From: Pseudomonas sp. KUIN-1
GTDB lineage: Bacteria; Pseudomonadota; Gammaproteobacteria; Pseudomonadales; Pseudomonadaceae
NCBI RefSeq assembly: GCF_009176725.1
Contig: NZ_AP020337.1
Location: forward strand, 5,630,001-5,694,000
DNA length: 64,000 bases
Direction of reading: 5' to 3'
This document shows positions 8,874 through 17,137 of this stretch, piece after piece; the stretch's first letter is position 1, and each line of letters opens with the position of its first letter. The notes under the pieces are model-generated. The model saw only the letters and a program-made list of their open reading frames with translations. It searched no databases and was not told the DNA's origin. Both the position numbers and the translations under genes were made by a program.

Positions 8874-9860
8874 CTAATATGGGGTCGGATGAAGACCCGC
8901 GCCAACGCGAGGGTGGATATTGTCTCGCAAGCTAATAGTCATCATTACAGGACTTTCCGGGTTGCGTCGATCCATTTCGTAGATCAGCTCTAAAAACAAA
9001 ACATTAAAGTTAATAATATTTTCATATTCCGCCTGAGAAAACCCATCACTCGGCGCGGGGAAATTATCTGGATAAATACTGCCCGGGCTTTGAATCTTAA
9101 CAATATGGTGTATGTTGCGATGCATATTTGGAACATTGAGAAAACGATGTCGACCAAGGTCTGTAAGCAGTACAAGGATTGTTACGGGCAGGCTGTGCGC
9201 AAAAGTGTCTAAATACTTATCAAGCTGAGAGGAAAACTTTTTGTTCTCCTCGATAAAGTAAGAGTACATCGGCACGCTTCCATTTACATACTCATGCAGG
9301 TTGTAATACACCATCGCATTTACCTGTCTCGCATAGTCATCAGTTAAGAAGTCTTTCGGCCTGATTTTATATTCGGGCTTTTCGGAAGGCGCTGTGAATT
9401 TATACAGCTGCGCTAAGGTGCGCAAGCCTTGTTCAACTACAGGGCGAAGCATTACCAGAGCCCTAGAGATTTGCTCTTCCTTTTTTGCACTCTCCAGATC
9501 TTGGGTAGCTTTGTCTTTTTGCTCACTTAACCGATGAGAGAGAGCATTTAGGAATAAACCAACTAGCGCTATACCAACTAAAACTTGAACCGACACTAGC
9601 ATAGGCATAAAGGGGTTGCCTAAGTTAGGCGTAATATCTCCGTAGCCGAGAGTGGTCGCTGTGACCACGCTAAAATACATAGAAGCGCCCAGGCTTAGCG
9701 CGCATTTAAAAGACCCAGGGGTAAGCCAATATAGAAACCCAAATAAAATAATATTCACAAAATACAATGCCCCATAAGTATGGGGCTTCTGCCCGGCGAA
9801 AAAATTTATCAACCCCATGCTGCGCCTAGATTTTTTATCTGCGCTGAAATCTTTTTTCAT
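8874..9860 (-). CDS. Two-TM potassium channel-like protein with long cytoplasmic domain
   Basis: 328 aa. TM1 about residues 29-46, pore loop and selectivity filter TATTLGYGDITP (68-78), TM2 about 84-106, then about 220 soluble residues beginning with a charged coiled-coil stretch (HRLSEQKDKATQDLESAKKEEQ is its start region). The TLGYGD filter is the K+ channel signature; the C-terminal domain is not an RCK/TrkA domain and I do not recognise it. AT-rich codon use suggests transfer. On a defence-rich island it could be a membrane effector controlled by its soluble domain, but that is inference; a housekeeping K+ channel is the alternative. Confidence 0.8.
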   Translation of the reverse strand: MKKDFSADKKSRRSMGLINFFAGQKPHTYGALYFVNIILFGFLYWLTPGSFKCALSLGASMYFSVVTATTLGYGDITPNLGNPFMPMLVSVQVLVGIALVGLFLNALSHRLSEQKDKATQDLESAKKEEQISRALVMLRPVVEQGLRTLAQLYKFTAPSEKPEYKIRPKDFLTDDYARQVNAMVYYNLHEYVNGSVPMYSYFIEENKKFSSQLDKYLDTFAHSLPVTILVLLTDLGRHRFLNVPNMHRNIHHIVKIQSPGSIYPDNFPAPSDGFSQAEYENIINFNVLFLELIYEMDRRNPESPVMMTISLRDNIHPRVGAGLHPTPY

Positions 9861-10130
9861 ACTAGCAAACCTTTATTTATCCCTAGGGCTTTTGATCTAT
9901 AGTCATTTCATGCTTGGTTAATATTCGGTGAAGAATATGATGAATTCACTTTTCTTGCTGCAGCTTCGTACCTTCGGCAAACTTTCTCACGGCCACAATG
10001 ATGCAGGAACATCGTCGCTATGTTCAGCGAACCTTGCTAGGCGTGTGGCTAGATCTCAATCGATTCGCTCTCAATTTGCAGTCTCAAGTGGTCGGGTTAC
10101 GTAGTCCGACCCAGACACTGCTGGGAGCGT

Positions 10131-10484
10131 CTACATCGACTTGACCGAGACCACCTCCACATACCTGTACTTCTTCCTAGCAGCCTTCACAGCCTCTTGC
10201 TCTGCTAGTAGCGAGCTCAGCGTGTCGGCCTCATGAATCAGCTCATACATTTTCCCTTCAAACTCGTTCCCGACCCGGAGAGTGACCCTGAGCCTCGGCG
10301 TGAATGCTTTGGCCATTTTTTTCTTGGCTGCGGGAGCTACTACCGGCTTCGTGAACACAACATCTGGCACTGGCACTGGCACTGGCTCCTGTACCGGAGC
10401 GGCGGGCAACTGATGTTCTGGCTGACCCGTACCGAAAAGGGCACGACGCATTTCTTCCTCTGTTAAATCAGTGCTCATAAACAT
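10131..10484 (-). CDS. Small conserved island/plasmid-type hypothetical protein
   Basis: 117 aa from ATG at 10484 (or 10478, MSTDLTEEEMRRALFG). The N-terminal segment is followed by a low-complexity Pro/Val linker (PVQEPVPVPVPDVV) coded by a repeated six-base unit (ctggca, 10366-10386), a basic KKKMAKAFTPRLRVTLRV segment and a helical C-terminus. I believe similar proteins occur on Pseudomonas integrative elements, but I know no function. It has no close same-strand partner. Confidence 0.55.
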   Translation of the reverse strand: MFMSTDLTEEEMRRALFGTGQPEHQLPAAPVQEPVPVPVPDVVFTKPVVAPAAKKKMAKAFTPRLRVTLRVGNEFEGKMYELIHEADTLSSLLAEQEAVKAARKKYRYVEVVSVKSM

Positions 10485-10674
10485 CTCAATGGGGGGCAGT
10501 AAGCTAAAAAGTTTGTCGGGACGGCTTCCGCAAGTGCCCGTCTAGGGCATAGGTGAAGTCAAATGCCCAGGTCGATCTCGAGACATGAGCCTCTCCATGC
10601 TCGCGAAAGCAGCTCCTTCGGCAGCCGCGTTATGAGCCCGTCCGCGAGGTCACTGGCGTGAAGAGCGTACAACG

Positions 10675-10923
10675 TCACGACACCTGGAACTGGACTTCGG
10701 CCCGGTACAAAAGCTCCGACTCGCTCTTGGGCAATTTCAGTATATTCAGGACTTCCAGGCCTACCTTGTCGCCTGTCAGGTGCTCAACGACAGGCCTCGG
10801 CGGAGGCGCAGCATCTCTCCACATATCTACAACCACCTGGAGCAGTCCGTCTGAGCCAAAATGCTCGAGGGCCATCTCCCATAATTGCCCCTCATGCGCC
10901 ATAGTCAGGCGTGCCTTAGTCAT
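10675..10923 (-). CDS. Small hypothetical protein
   Basis: 82 aa (75 aa if started at the ATG at 10902). Not recognised. Composition is protein-like, with an amphipathic start (MAHEGQLWEMALEHFG) and no membrane segment. Its first codon lies only 17 bases from the divergent exonuclease gene at 10941, leaving little room for two promoters, so the start or even the gene is uncertain. A small regulatory or antitoxin-like role is possible but unsupported. Confidence 0.4.
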   Translation of the reverse strand: MTKARLTMAHEGQLWEMALEHFGSDGLLQVVVDMWRDAAPPPRPVVEHLTGDKVGLEVLNILKLPKSESELLYRAEVQFQVS

Positions 10924-10940
10924 TACGGAGTTTCAACAGC

Positions 10941-11390
10941 ATGAGGCTCTTTCTAGATTCTGAATTCTCTCAGCTCAGCGCGCAGGCGAAGCTGATCTCC
11001 CTGGCTCTGGTTGGCCAGGATTGCCGGGAATTCTACGTTGAATTGCAGGATACGTGGCAGGTTGATGACTGCAGTGACTTCGTGAAGAAGATTGTACTGC
11101 CGCAGCTCTGGGGCGGTGAGTACGCCATGTCTCTGACCGATGCCAGGTCGGCGCTCCTAAGTTTCTTGGCAACCTACGACGAAGAGCTCGAGGTTGTCAC
11201 TGACGCACCTGTCTACGACTGGGAGCTGTTTTGCGAGCTCGCCTATCACGATGGTAAATGGCCCAAGAACGTCAGAAACTTTCCCACTGATGCCACGACC
11301 CTGACCGCGACGAATGATGGGGAAGAACTGCCTCACCATGCCCTGCTGGACGCCAGGATCATCGCTAGCATGTTCACAGCTAGAGCGTAA
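10941..11390 (+). CDS. DEDD-type 3'-5' exonuclease (Rv2179c-like)
   Basis: 149 aa. Begins RLFLDSEFSQL, with the D-x-E motif of DEDD exonucleases at D6 and E8, a central Asp-containing YDWELFCELAYHD segment, and ends HHALLDARII, the H-x4-D motif III/exo III signature. Length and layout fit the Rv2179c-like exoribonuclease family (PF16473). Ribosome site ggag 11 bases upstream of the ATG. The gene converges with the frameshifted nucleotidyltransferase pseudogene and overlaps its end by about 11 bases. The substrate (RNA or DNA) cannot be told from sequence. Confidence 0.65.
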   Translation: MRLFLDSEFSQLSAQAKLISLALVGQDCREFYVELQDTWQVDDCSDFVKKIVLPQLWGGEYAMSLTDARSALLSFLATYDEELEVVTDAPVYDWELFCELAYHDGKWPKNVRNFPTDATTLTATNDGEELPHHALLDARIIASMFTARA

Positions 11391-11681
11391 CCATCTCACG
11401 CTCGATAGATTGCCCAAGGTGTTCAGGCATGTTGTTGCGGACGTGGAAGTCGACCCACACACCCACCAACGCCTGGAGCTCGTCTTCGAGGCCGGCGATG
11501 TCGAACAGGGAAATCTTGCCGACCATTGCTGGAGGGATGGTGGCGAGCAGATCGAGGTCACTCCTTCGTGATCATCGCCTTGAGCGACAGAGCCGAAGAG
11601 TTTTGGCTCAGTGAAGCCATAGGTCTCGATGAGGCGCCGAATCTCCCCTTCCTTTCCTCGTATCGCGTCAGTGGGCCTCAT
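11380..11681 (-). pseudogene. Frameshifted MNT-type nucleotidyltransferase (MntA-like)
   Basis: The N-terminal frame reads IETYGFTEPKLFGSVAQGD then HEG, the start of the minimal nucleotidyltransferase motif GS-x9-D-x-D. Immediately after, one base appears to be missing near 11562. Shifting frame gives SDLDLLATIPPAMVGK, LEDELQALVGVWVDF and a stop at 11380, that is, the rest of a normal MntA-like protein of about 100 aa. MntA proteins are antitoxins of HepT (HEPN) toxins. No HepT partner is seen next to it. One base would restore it, so a sequencing error or a recent mutation is possible. Confidence 0.75.
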
Positions 11682-11824
11682 ACCTTTCTCCTTGAGCCAC
11701 AGGCGCTCATTGATGCCGCCGGCGAATCAGCATTTTGGTTCCCGTCTTTCCGGAGCTCAAGCGGCTCGTTAGACTCGGTATAACGCCTTCGGCGATCACT
11801 ATCTTGATCAGGGACGACAGCACT

Positions 11825-13315
11825 ATGCCTTCTATGCGGCCCTCGCAGTACGCCATGCAGCAGCGCACCGACGGAGGGCCTTTCCTTCGGTTTGATCTCG
11901 AAGACACTGGGGCTTTGAGCGAGGAAGAACTCTCGGCCATCGAATCAGATGAAGAGTACGAGTCCATCGGTGACGAGATATATGGGATTTCTAGGGTCTA
12001 TTACAGCGACGTCGCGTTGGCAGAGCATGAGCCAGGTTGGCACCTTCTGCTGGAGGTTGCACCGTCTTACCTGACCATTTATCCCATTAACCCTAGAGCC
12101 GAACACCCCGAGTACGGTCAGCCCCGATATCACGGAATCAGGTCGATCATCATTACAAGACCTGTTTATACACCGTACTCCCATCCAGCCACTCCTTACG
12201 AAGTAGATGAATTGCTCGATGGACTTCCGGAAGGGCTTTATACGGATTGGCGCTACGGCCTTGGCTTCAAGTACGAATACAGGTGCATCGTCCAGGCACT
12301 GAGCAGCCTAAAGGGGGTTGATACCATCGTGATACACGGTGGTACTGGTCACAACGATGCGAAACTCAAAGGCAACGAGTTTTACTTGGGCGTTGCTCGT
12401 CTAGAGCAGCTGCGGAAAAGCCTGGATCGGTTAACCCAGCGCCACCAGCGGGAGACAGCGTCTGACAAGAAGCTTGCCTGCTATACAAGCCTGCTTCATG
12501 AAGCTGCGCCTGAGCTCTATCCTCCACGCGCCAGGAAGCTGCCTCCTGACCTTCTCGCTAACTTGGTTTCTCTAGGATCCCTGTCGCCTCGGCTTTCGCC
12601 TAAAGATCAACAACAGGCAGCCAAGCTGACGGAGCAAAACGTTCCTGCGCTTGCTAAATTTGCGCCCAACTCACTGTTCAATCTCAAGGCAGAAATCGAG
12701 CTGGTTACACTCGGAGAACTCATTGAGATCTATCGAAAAATGATGGACAACAAAGCAAGCGAACCTAGATGGCAGCGGTTCTTAAGCGAACACCCATTCG
12801 TGCTCGACATGGCATTTGGGTATCCGGTGAAGAAGATTGCAGACCAGCCATACATCGGCGGTAAAGGCTTCAGTGGCCGGGGCGGTCAGTTCTCGGATTT
12901 CCTGATGGCCGCCAGAGCAACCGGAAATCTTGCCCTCATCGAGATCAAGCATCCTCAGACTGAGCTGCTCGGTCAGTCATACCGGCAGACATTCGTGCCT
13001 TCCTATGAGCTAAGCGGTGCAGTCGGTCAGATCATTAGCCAACGCAGCGTGCTCCAACGGGAGGTCTTCGGTCTGTCCCAGGAGCTTGATGAGCGCGTTC
13101 ACGCACACGCCATTGCGGCAATCGTCATCATTGGCCGAACTCCCAAGGATCTGGCTAAGCAGCGTGCCTTCGAGCAGTATCGAAGCGGCCTGAAGGATGT
13201 ATTGGTGGTGACTTTTGATGAGCTCCAAGTACGACTAGAAAGCATCCACCAAGCCCTCAGGCCCAAGCCGCCGGTGGAGCCTGAGCCAATCAGCGAGGAA
13301 GATCTGCCATTCTGA
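11825..13315 (+). CDS. sduA: Shedu immune nuclease SduA
   Basis: 496 aa from ATG at 11825; the frame is open to 11735, so the start is uncertain. The C-terminal third is the Shedu/DUF4263 PD-(D/E)XK nuclease: WQRFLSEHPFVLDMAFG, then GGQFSDFLM (catalytic Asp, about residue 358) and LALIEIKHPQT (E-x-K, about residue 373), followed by SGAVGQIISQR. The long N-terminal domain is variable in this family. Shedu is a single-gene anti-phage system in which SduA cuts DNA. Start region follows the frameshifted MNT pseudogene, which is divergent. The gene after it (13438) lies 120 bp downstream on the same strand and could be associated. Confidence 0.88.
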   Translation: MPSMRPSQYAMQQRTDGGPFLRFDLEDTGALSEEELSAIESDEEYESIGDEIYGISRVYYSDVALAEHEPGWHLLLEVAPSYLTIYPINPRAEHPEYGQPRYHGIRSIIITRPVYTPYSHPATPYEVDELLDGLPEGLYTDWRYGLGFKYEYRCIVQALSSLKGVDTIVIHGGTGHNDAKLKGNEFYLGVARLEQLRKSLDRLTQRHQRETASDKKLACYTSLLHEAAPELYPPRARKLPPDLLANLVSLGSLSPRLSPKDQQQAAKLTEQNVPALAKFAPNSLFNLKAEIELVTLGELIEIYRKMMDNKASEPRWQRFLSEHPFVLDMAFGYPVKKIADQPYIGGKGFSGRGGQFSDFLMAARATGNLALIEIKHPQTELLGQSYRQTFVPSYELSGAVGQIISQRSVLQREVFGLSQELDERVHAHAIAAIVIIGRTPKDLAKQRAFEQYRSGLKDVLVVTFDELQVRLESIHQALRPKPPVEPEPISEEDLPF

Positions 13316-13437
13316 GCCTAGGCCTGCACGCGGGGAGCGGCCCCCTCTTGCCGACCTGCAGCTGCCTGCCTTAGATTCACCGTCCTTCACGCTGGGCAGG
13401 CAGGCTGCAAGCCCCGGATTCTGAGGTTACGACGCTA

Positions 13438-14199
13438 ATGAGCTCCACGATTCAATGGGAAGTCGAACTTACCAGCGGCATCCCCATGTACTTGCATCAG
13501 CTTTCTCGCGAGAACGATAACAACGGCCATTTTTGGGTATGGGGAGGCGTCGACGACTACCTCGACTGCACAAATGACCACTTCAGCTTCAGCTCCTCGC
13601 ATTTCGACGATATCGAAGATGACCCTGATGTGGCCTGGCAGGTAGCGCACGAGCTTCTTTCACTGTTCAACGGAGCTATGGCTTTGCTGTGGAAGCAGCG
13701 TCACCCCTTCCTGATTGCGCGCCTTTTGCGTGAAGGCCGGAGCGTAAACTACGTCGAAAAGCGTAATCTGCATGGCCTTCTTGGTGCTCTCCCAACCTCA
13801 GCGAAGCGAGGCAGTGATCGGGAAGACAGTGCAATGGTTTTTCACCTTGTATCGCTTGCTTGCGAGTACCAAGACGCTTACCACTTGGTCAAGCTGTTTG
13901 AACAAAAGGGTGGTTGGACTACCTACTACAAGATTCTCGAAACGATTGAGTCCTACACGGCCAAGTACGGCTTGACTGTGCCTGTAGACAAGAAGATCCA
14001 GAAAAGCTTTGAGCTGACTGCTAACAATTTTTCGATCAGTGGTTTCGAGTCACGGCATGGCTTCAAGCAGCAGGCGAAGGAAATCAAGACCGCCTCGCTG
14101 ACTATCGAAGAAGGCTATGCGTTCATCAGTGGGTACGCAAAGCGGTATCTGTCCAGGCGGTTCGGCCCTGCACTTCGGGCGAGACCTACTCTTAGATAG
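13438..14199 (+). CDS. Hypothetical protein downstream of Shedu
   Basis: 253 aa, ATG at 13438 with gagg 12 bases upstream. Not recognised. The N-terminus reads TIQWEVELTSGIPMYLHQLS, followed by WVWGGVDDYLDC, and a helical middle with DAYHLVKLFEQKGGWTTYYKILE. No nuclease, ATPase or membrane motif. The KKIQKSFELTANNF segment and basic C-terminus would suit nucleic-acid binding. Its place after sduA suggests co-acquisition; Shedu is usually a one-gene system, so no functional link is claimed. Confidence 0.6.
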   Translation: MSSTIQWEVELTSGIPMYLHQLSRENDNNGHFWVWGGVDDYLDCTNDHFSFSSSHFDDIEDDPDVAWQVAHELLSLFNGAMALLWKQRHPFLIARLLREGRSVNYVEKRNLHGLLGALPTSAKRGSDREDSAMVFHLVSLACEYQDAYHLVKLFEQKGGWTTYYKILETIESYTAKYGLTVPVDKKIQKSFELTANNFSISGFESRHGFKQQAKEIKTASLTIEEGYAFISGYAKRYLSRRFGPALRARPTLR

Positions 14200-14281
14200 T
14201 TCCGTCTGCTAGTTGATAGCCTTAAAGCCTTTCACCACAGCATAACGTCGCAAAGGGCACCGTTAAACAACGATAGAGGAT

Positions 14282-14671
14282 TTAATGCAGCCGACTCGGC
14301 GTTGGGATAAACCGATCACCCGCAATACGTATGAACTCACGCAGGCTATGCCGTCCGATGTTCCGCCTGAAAGTCGCAACAACGTATTTCGAGTTGACCG
14401 TGTTGATTACCCAAAACCTGCCTTGCTTCGTCACAGACTGAATGTCCGATGTCCGAATCAGACGACCATCCGCAAATCGTTGATATGGCCCTGGGCAAAT
14501 GTGACTGAACACGACACCAATGGCGCTGCAGGCATAAATGTGAACATCCACCAGAAACGCAGTAACCAGCCCGTCGTAATCTTGGCTCGCTGCCTTGGCG
14601 AGGCGAAGCAGGTCAAAGTCCGAGTAGCGTTTCACGTGCAAATCGACTGCGACCGTGTTGATCTCTTCCAT
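14282..14671 (-). CDS. Hypothetical protein, third gene of a coupled module
   Basis: 129 aa, ATG at 14671, two bases after the stop of the preceding gene (14674), with gagagg upstream. Not recognised. Contains a conserved-looking FSHICPGPYQRFADGRLIRT segment and a C-terminal FRRNIGRHSLREFIRI. No membrane or signal sequence. Close spacing with the two genes upstream indicates one operon of three unknown proteins, transcribed from about 15600 leftward. Confidence 0.55.
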   Translation of the reverse strand: MEEINTVAVDLHVKRYSDFDLLRLAKAASQDYDGLVTAFLVDVHIYACSAIGVVFSHICPGPYQRFADGRLIRTSDIQSVTKQGRFWVINTVNSKYVVATFRRNIGRHSLREFIRIAGDRFIPTPSRLH

Positions 14672-14673
14672 GG

Positions 14674-15180
14674 TTACGAACCTCTCGATCCAGGAGTTAC
14701 GGTGGTCTCTGGAGCAGTCCTCCGGTATAGCTCCCTCAATCCCGTCAGAGACTCAACATCCAAATCACGCTGATGAGTATTGACGTACACATCACCACTC
14801 TCGACCTTCAAGACGCAGATTGGCACTTCAGCCTGATTGAATCCCATTGAGAGTGAGGTCAGCTTCTCCATCCTCCAGCTAGACCCCTTGTTCATCCACC
14901 CTGGAGTGACGACTTGAACTTCCTGCACGAGCACGTTCTCGTTCTGAGAGACAAGCAGCTCAACCAAACGGGGCTCGTCGCTCAACATCTCTTCGTAAGC
15001 TACGAAGCGATCTTCGTGTCGTCGCTTTAGGCTCACGTGATACCAATGGGTGACCAGGGATCGCGACACCGCGTGAAAATGAGCGAGACCGTCCCCGAAC
15101 ATTCCCACCGGGCCGGCCTGGTCTTGCATGCTAATCCTGAACATCGTGTATCTCGTGTAGAGCAGGCCCGCGAAGCGCAC
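14674..15180 (-). CDS. Hypothetical protein, second gene of a coupled module
   Basis: 168 aa from GTG at 15180, or 156 aa from ATG at 15144 (MFRISMQDQAG), which I find equally likely. The GTG lies six bases after the stop of the upstream DUF6957-like gene. Not recognised; contains WYHVSLKRRHEDRFVAYEE and QEVQVVTPGWMNKGSSW segments and no obvious catalytic motif. Translationally linked with its neighbours on both sides. Confidence 0.55.
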   Translation of the reverse strand: MRFAGLLYTRYTMFRISMQDQAGPVGMFGDGLAHFHAVSRSLVTHWYHVSLKRRHEDRFVAYEEMLSDEPRLVELLVSQNENVLVQEVQVVTPGWMNKGSSWRMEKLTSLSMGFNQAEVPICVLKVESGDVYVNTHQRDLDVESLTGLRELYRRTAPETTVTPGSRGS

Positions 15181-15186
15181 CTGCGA

Positions 15187-15582
15187 TTAACATAAGCCAA
15201 ATATTGTCTTCAGCGAGGCAGTCATCTCGCGCCCTTTTCCCATGAGCACGTACACCGTGTTTCGCGTTTCGAAAAGGCAAACACCGTCGAACGATTTGCA
15301 CAGGGTTGAGCGTACCCATCCCCCTGGCGGGAACCGGCCATGACCGTCATGGATGACGCAATGGGCATACATGAACATCGGCTCTAGGCCTGTTGCTCGT
15401 ACTTTCGCGAGCGACTCAGGGGGCTCGTCGACATGAAAGATGAGCCAATCCTCAACAGTGCAAAAAGGCTTGCGACCGAAGCGCTGCGCTACCAATGCCT
15501 CCACCTCGGTGTGAGATAGAGACGTGCCAGCGGAGGACTGCCTACAATCCTGGAGCAGCTCGTGCTCAGGAGAATTAGCCAT
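15187..15582 (-). CDS. DUF6957-like protein, first gene of a coupled module
   Basis: 131 aa. The C-terminal half, with VIHDGHGRFPPGGWVRS, CLFETRNTVYVLMGKG and a closing TIFGL, matches my memory of the Pseudomonas DUF6957 family. The family has no known function that I am aware of. It leads a three-gene minus-strand unit with 6-bp and 2-bp gaps, and is divergent from an XRE-type regulator starting at 15740, which may control it. Confidence 0.6.
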   Translation of the reverse strand: MANSPEHELLQDCRQSSAGTSLSHTEVEALVAQRFGRKPFCTVEDWLIFHVDEPPESLAKVRATGLEPMFMYAHCVIHDGHGRFPPGGWVRSTLCKSFDGVCLFETRNTVYVLMGKGREMTASLKTIFGLC

Positions 15583-15739
15583 AAATTGATGATCCTCTTG
15601 GCGACAAAGAAAATAGGGTTCTGCGCACGTACAGATCGCAAAGATGGCGCGTCTGTTGTTCCATCACAATGACTATATACATTTGTGTGGGACTCATCAA
15701 ACGGGGCATACCGTCTCCTTTTGGGGAGAGGTGCGCTGG

Positions 15740-16195
15740 ATGTCTTTGCGGAAGGCGTATGCGGCAACGCTACAGTGGCTGAGGGTTCGACATGGGTTGT
15801 CGCAAGCAGATCTCCAGCATCAGACTGACCAAGCACACATAAGCCGCTTGGAAGCATCGATGACATCGGCAACCGTCGATCTCAGTGCCGATTTAGCTAA
15901 AGCGCTAGGCCTAATGCCACTCTCCTTTCTCACACTGGTGGCCGCAGCCGATGAAGGCAAGACCGCGCGCTCAGTTCTGAACGACACAATGAAAGAACTC
16001 ATGCAGCTTGGTGTTCTTGATGAGCAGCTACCTGGCGAACCCCAAAAGCTCACTACACCCCAGAGAATCGCTGCCGCAGAAAGACTCAAAGCGGTGCGCG
16101 ATCTTAAGGCGGCAGGCCTTTCTCAAGCGGAGGTTTGCCGGCAATTAGAACTGCCTAAGAGCACAGTTAACCGGCTGTGGTACGTTGGCGGTTGA
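15740..16195 (+). CDS. XRE-family regulator with second C-terminal HTH
   Basis: 151 aa from ATG at 15740, with gggagagg about 9 bases upstream; the frame is open further up but non-conserved. N-terminal Cro/CI-type helix-turn-helix (about residues 8-60; RHGLSQADLQHQTDQAHISR then LEAS) and a C-terminal resolvase-like HTH (AGLSQAEVCRQLELPKSTVN). No sensor or enzymatic domain. It is divergent from the DUF6957-like operon, with about 157 bp between starts, a usual arrangement for a local repressor. Target is inferred only from position. Confidence 0.75.
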   Translation: MSLRKAYAATLQWLRVRHGLSQADLQHQTDQAHISRLEASMTSATVDLSADLAKALGLMPLSFLTLVAAADEGKTARSVLNDTMKELMQLGVLDEQLPGEPQKLTTPQRIAAAERLKAVRDLKAAGLSQAEVCRQLELPKSTVNRLWYVGG

Positions 16196-16418
16196 CCGTG
16201 CTCAGGTCTGAGGCTCAATTAGGCACCGAAACCGTGCCCAGCATAGATCTGAGCCATTTTTCGATGTCAGTATCCCGCAAAAAGGACACCGTGATCTGAA
16301 GCTGAGATCACGCTTTCTCGCACAGTAGCCCAAGCCAGAAAACCACTTACTGGTTGCCGGTAGTCCACCCAGATTCGTAAAGTTCTACACCATGGACTGG
16401 CCAACGTGAGGAGACGAT

Positions 16419-17045
16419 ATGGATGAGGAATCGCTACCGATGCTCGACCCGGAGCTTGAGGCCCTCCAGTGGCCGGCAGACTTCTCCGGCCAGCAGCTGT
16501 TTATCCAGGGTGAGGATTGGCAGTACAACGCGATGCTGAACTGGTCTCACTTTCGTGCCGACCTCTATGCTTTTGCATACAAAGATGCCGCCGACGGTCT
16601 TGTGGAGGCGATGGCGAATCGGCTGGTGCCATTGGATAGTGGCATTTATCCTTTGCTTTTTCTGTACCGCCATTCCTTGGAGCTGCAGTTCAAGCTGATG
16701 CTAAAGAGTGCTCGCGCTCTGACAGGCAAAGAGCCCAAGAACTACGATAAGCATCCGTTGATGCCTCTGTGGTCGGAGTTGCGTCATCTGCTCAAGGACT
16801 TGGGTCTAGAGCGCTCTGACGTCAACGCTACTGCTGTTCACGAGTTCATTCGCCAGTTGGACAACGTCGACCCAGACTCGATGGCGTTTCGGTATGCGAC
16901 GACCAACAGTGGTAAAGACCATCTCCCAGACGTTACGCATATCAACATCCGGCACTTGCGCGAGGTGCTCAACAGCGTCTTCGTTTGGCTAAACGGCACA
17001 TACAGCTGGATTGGGGAGATGGAGCAGGGCCAGTCTTTCGACTGA
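16419..17045 (+). CDS. HEPN-like helical protein
   Basis: 208 aa, ATG at 16419 with ggag 8 bases upstream. The core YPLLFLYRHSLELQFKLML followed by HPLMPLWSELRHLL resembles the helical core of HEPN-type proteins found in defence loci; the canonical R-x4-H RNase motif is not clearly present (RHSLEL instead), so activity is doubtful. A C-terminal HIRHLREVLNSVFVWL helix is seen near the end (residues about 178-194). It stands alone between the XRE regulator and the Gabija pair, which it faces tail to tail. Confidence 0.55.
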   Translation: MDEESLPMLDPELEALQWPADFSGQQLFIQGEDWQYNAMLNWSHFRADLYAFAYKDAADGLVEAMANRLVPLDSGIYPLLFLYRHSLELQFKLMLKSARALTGKEPKNYDKHPLMPLWSELRHLLKDLGLERSDVNATAVHEFIRQLDNVDPDSMAFRYATTNSGKDHLPDVTHINIRHLREVLNSVFVWLNGTYSWIGEMEQGQSFD

Positions 17046-17088
17046 TCACGCTAGGTGTCATGCCCAGCGGTTCCCCTTCATACTTTCT

Positions 17089-17137
17089 GGACTAGGTCTT
17101 ACGCCAGACATCACCACCCATGGCTACGACCTAGTCC
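17089..17137. terminator. Inverted repeat between convergent HEPN-like gene and gajB
   Basis: GGACTAGGTC (17089-17098) and its perfect complement GACCTAGTCC (17128-17137) flank a 29-base loop; the right arm contains the gajB stop codon. There is no long T-tract, so it may be a bidirectional mRNA end structure rather than a classic intrinsic terminator. Confidence 0.45.

Noticed and set aside
10366..10386. Six-base repeat ctggca as a phase-variation tract
   Set aside because: Multiples of three within a coding linker (Pro/Val), so no frameshift would occur.
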